Shown piece by piece: positions 6,648-6,751 of a stretch of DNA of 6,751 bases. Within the stretch, counting starts at the first letter, position 1. Each line of letters starts with the position of its first letter. The position numbers and the translations under genes were made by a program. The stretch comes from Campylobacter sp. GTDB taxonomy: Bacteria > Campylobacterota > Campylobacteria > Campylobacterales > Campylobacteraceae. The notes beneath the pieces are model-generated. The model saw only the letters and a list, made by a program, of their open reading frames with translations, did no database searches and was not told the DNA's origin. The stretch is from NCBI GenBank assembly GCA_021203945.1, contig JAJQAF010000275.1, positions 1-6,751 on the forward strand, read 5' to 3'.

Positions 6648-6751
6648 CTAAGACAAGTCTCTTTTTACGGGCTCGTTTATTCGTTTAGCATCGGCATTTG
6701 CGCCGTTAGCTTCTTTAGCCGCTTTCATAACGTTGCCCAGATCCTTTATGC
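6648..6751 (-). CDS. C-terminal end of a GatB/YqeY-domain protein, 5' truncated
   Basis: The minus strand has an open frame from the right edge to a TAG at 6650-6648, giving 33 visible residues. The part DLGNVMKAAKEANG, then ADAKRINEPVKRDLS, fits the conserved C-terminus of YqeY-family proteins, where a D-[ML]-G-x-V-M-x-x helix is followed by a small-residue loop with A-D-[AG]-K and a final x-[IV]-N-x-x-[VI]-K helix. The YqeY family shares the tRNA-binding domain fold found at the end of GatB and GatE; its cellular role is poorly defined. The gene converges on the chemoreceptor gene and is unrelated to the uptake operon. The frame is seen; family recognition from the tail is fairly strong. 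Confidence 0.8.
   Translation of the reverse strand, partial: IKDLGNVMKAAKEANGANADAKRINEPVKRDLS

Noticed and set aside
1..6751. Abundant AAATTT/GAATTT-like strings fitting RAATTY, a methylated motif linked to self-DNA recognition in C. jejuni transformation
   Set aside because: Such strings are expected from AT-rich codon use throughout Campylobacter. Only a genome-wide count against a codon-matched null could show enrichment, and I cannot run it.

Overview
The window comes from an epsilonproteobacterium (Campylobacterota), most likely a Campylobacter. The composition is AT-rich with many AAATTT-type strings, genes are packed with 1-8 base overlaps, and the products fit the genus: a Cts-type DNA-uptake/type II secretion module next to an Aer/CetB-type PAS protein and a soluble chemoreceptor. 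The species cannot be fixed from sequence alone; it looks less AT-rich than C. jejuni, which I infer points to the C. concisus/curvus/showae side of the genus.

Region 1 (1-4581, plus strand) is one tightly coupled operon segment. It holds the C-terminus of an ExeA/MshM-like AAA+ ATPase, a single-pass inner-membrane protein with a periplasmic TPR-like end, a small exported protein of unknown family, a GspE/PilB-superfamily assembly ATPase, and a GspF/PilC-superfamily membrane platform protein. Neighbouring genes overlap by 8, 4, 1 and 4 bases, so translation is probably coupled throughout. In C. jejuni the ctsP-ctsX-ctsE-ctsF genes of the natural transformation system occupy an equivalent order. 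The order AAA+ ATPase, membrane/TPR protein, E ATPase, F platform also matches mshM-mshN-mshE-mshG of the MSHA pilus. The inferred role is assembly of a short pilus or pseudopilus that takes up DNA. No pilin or secretin lies in the window; a secretin may lie to the left.

Region 2 (4582-6424, plus strand) begins with an extended -10 promoter and encodes a two-gene signalling unit. The first gene is a 166-residue PAS protein with the Aer/CetB FAD-binding signature. Two bases later comes a 421-residue chemoreceptor with no membrane segment, a HAMP-like N-terminus, a canonical signalling tip, and a C-terminal CZB-like domain whose zinc ligands appear to be lost. Together they look like a split, fully cytoplasmic energy- or redox-taxis sensor. 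A strong GC-rich hairpin with a T-tract ends the unit.

Region 3 (6425-6647) is noncoding and rich in inverted repeats. It separates the chemoreceptor from a convergent minus-strand gene cut by the right edge (6648-6751), recognised as the C-terminus of a GatB/YqeY-domain protein.

No tRNA, rRNA, CRISPR array, transposase or phage gene was seen.
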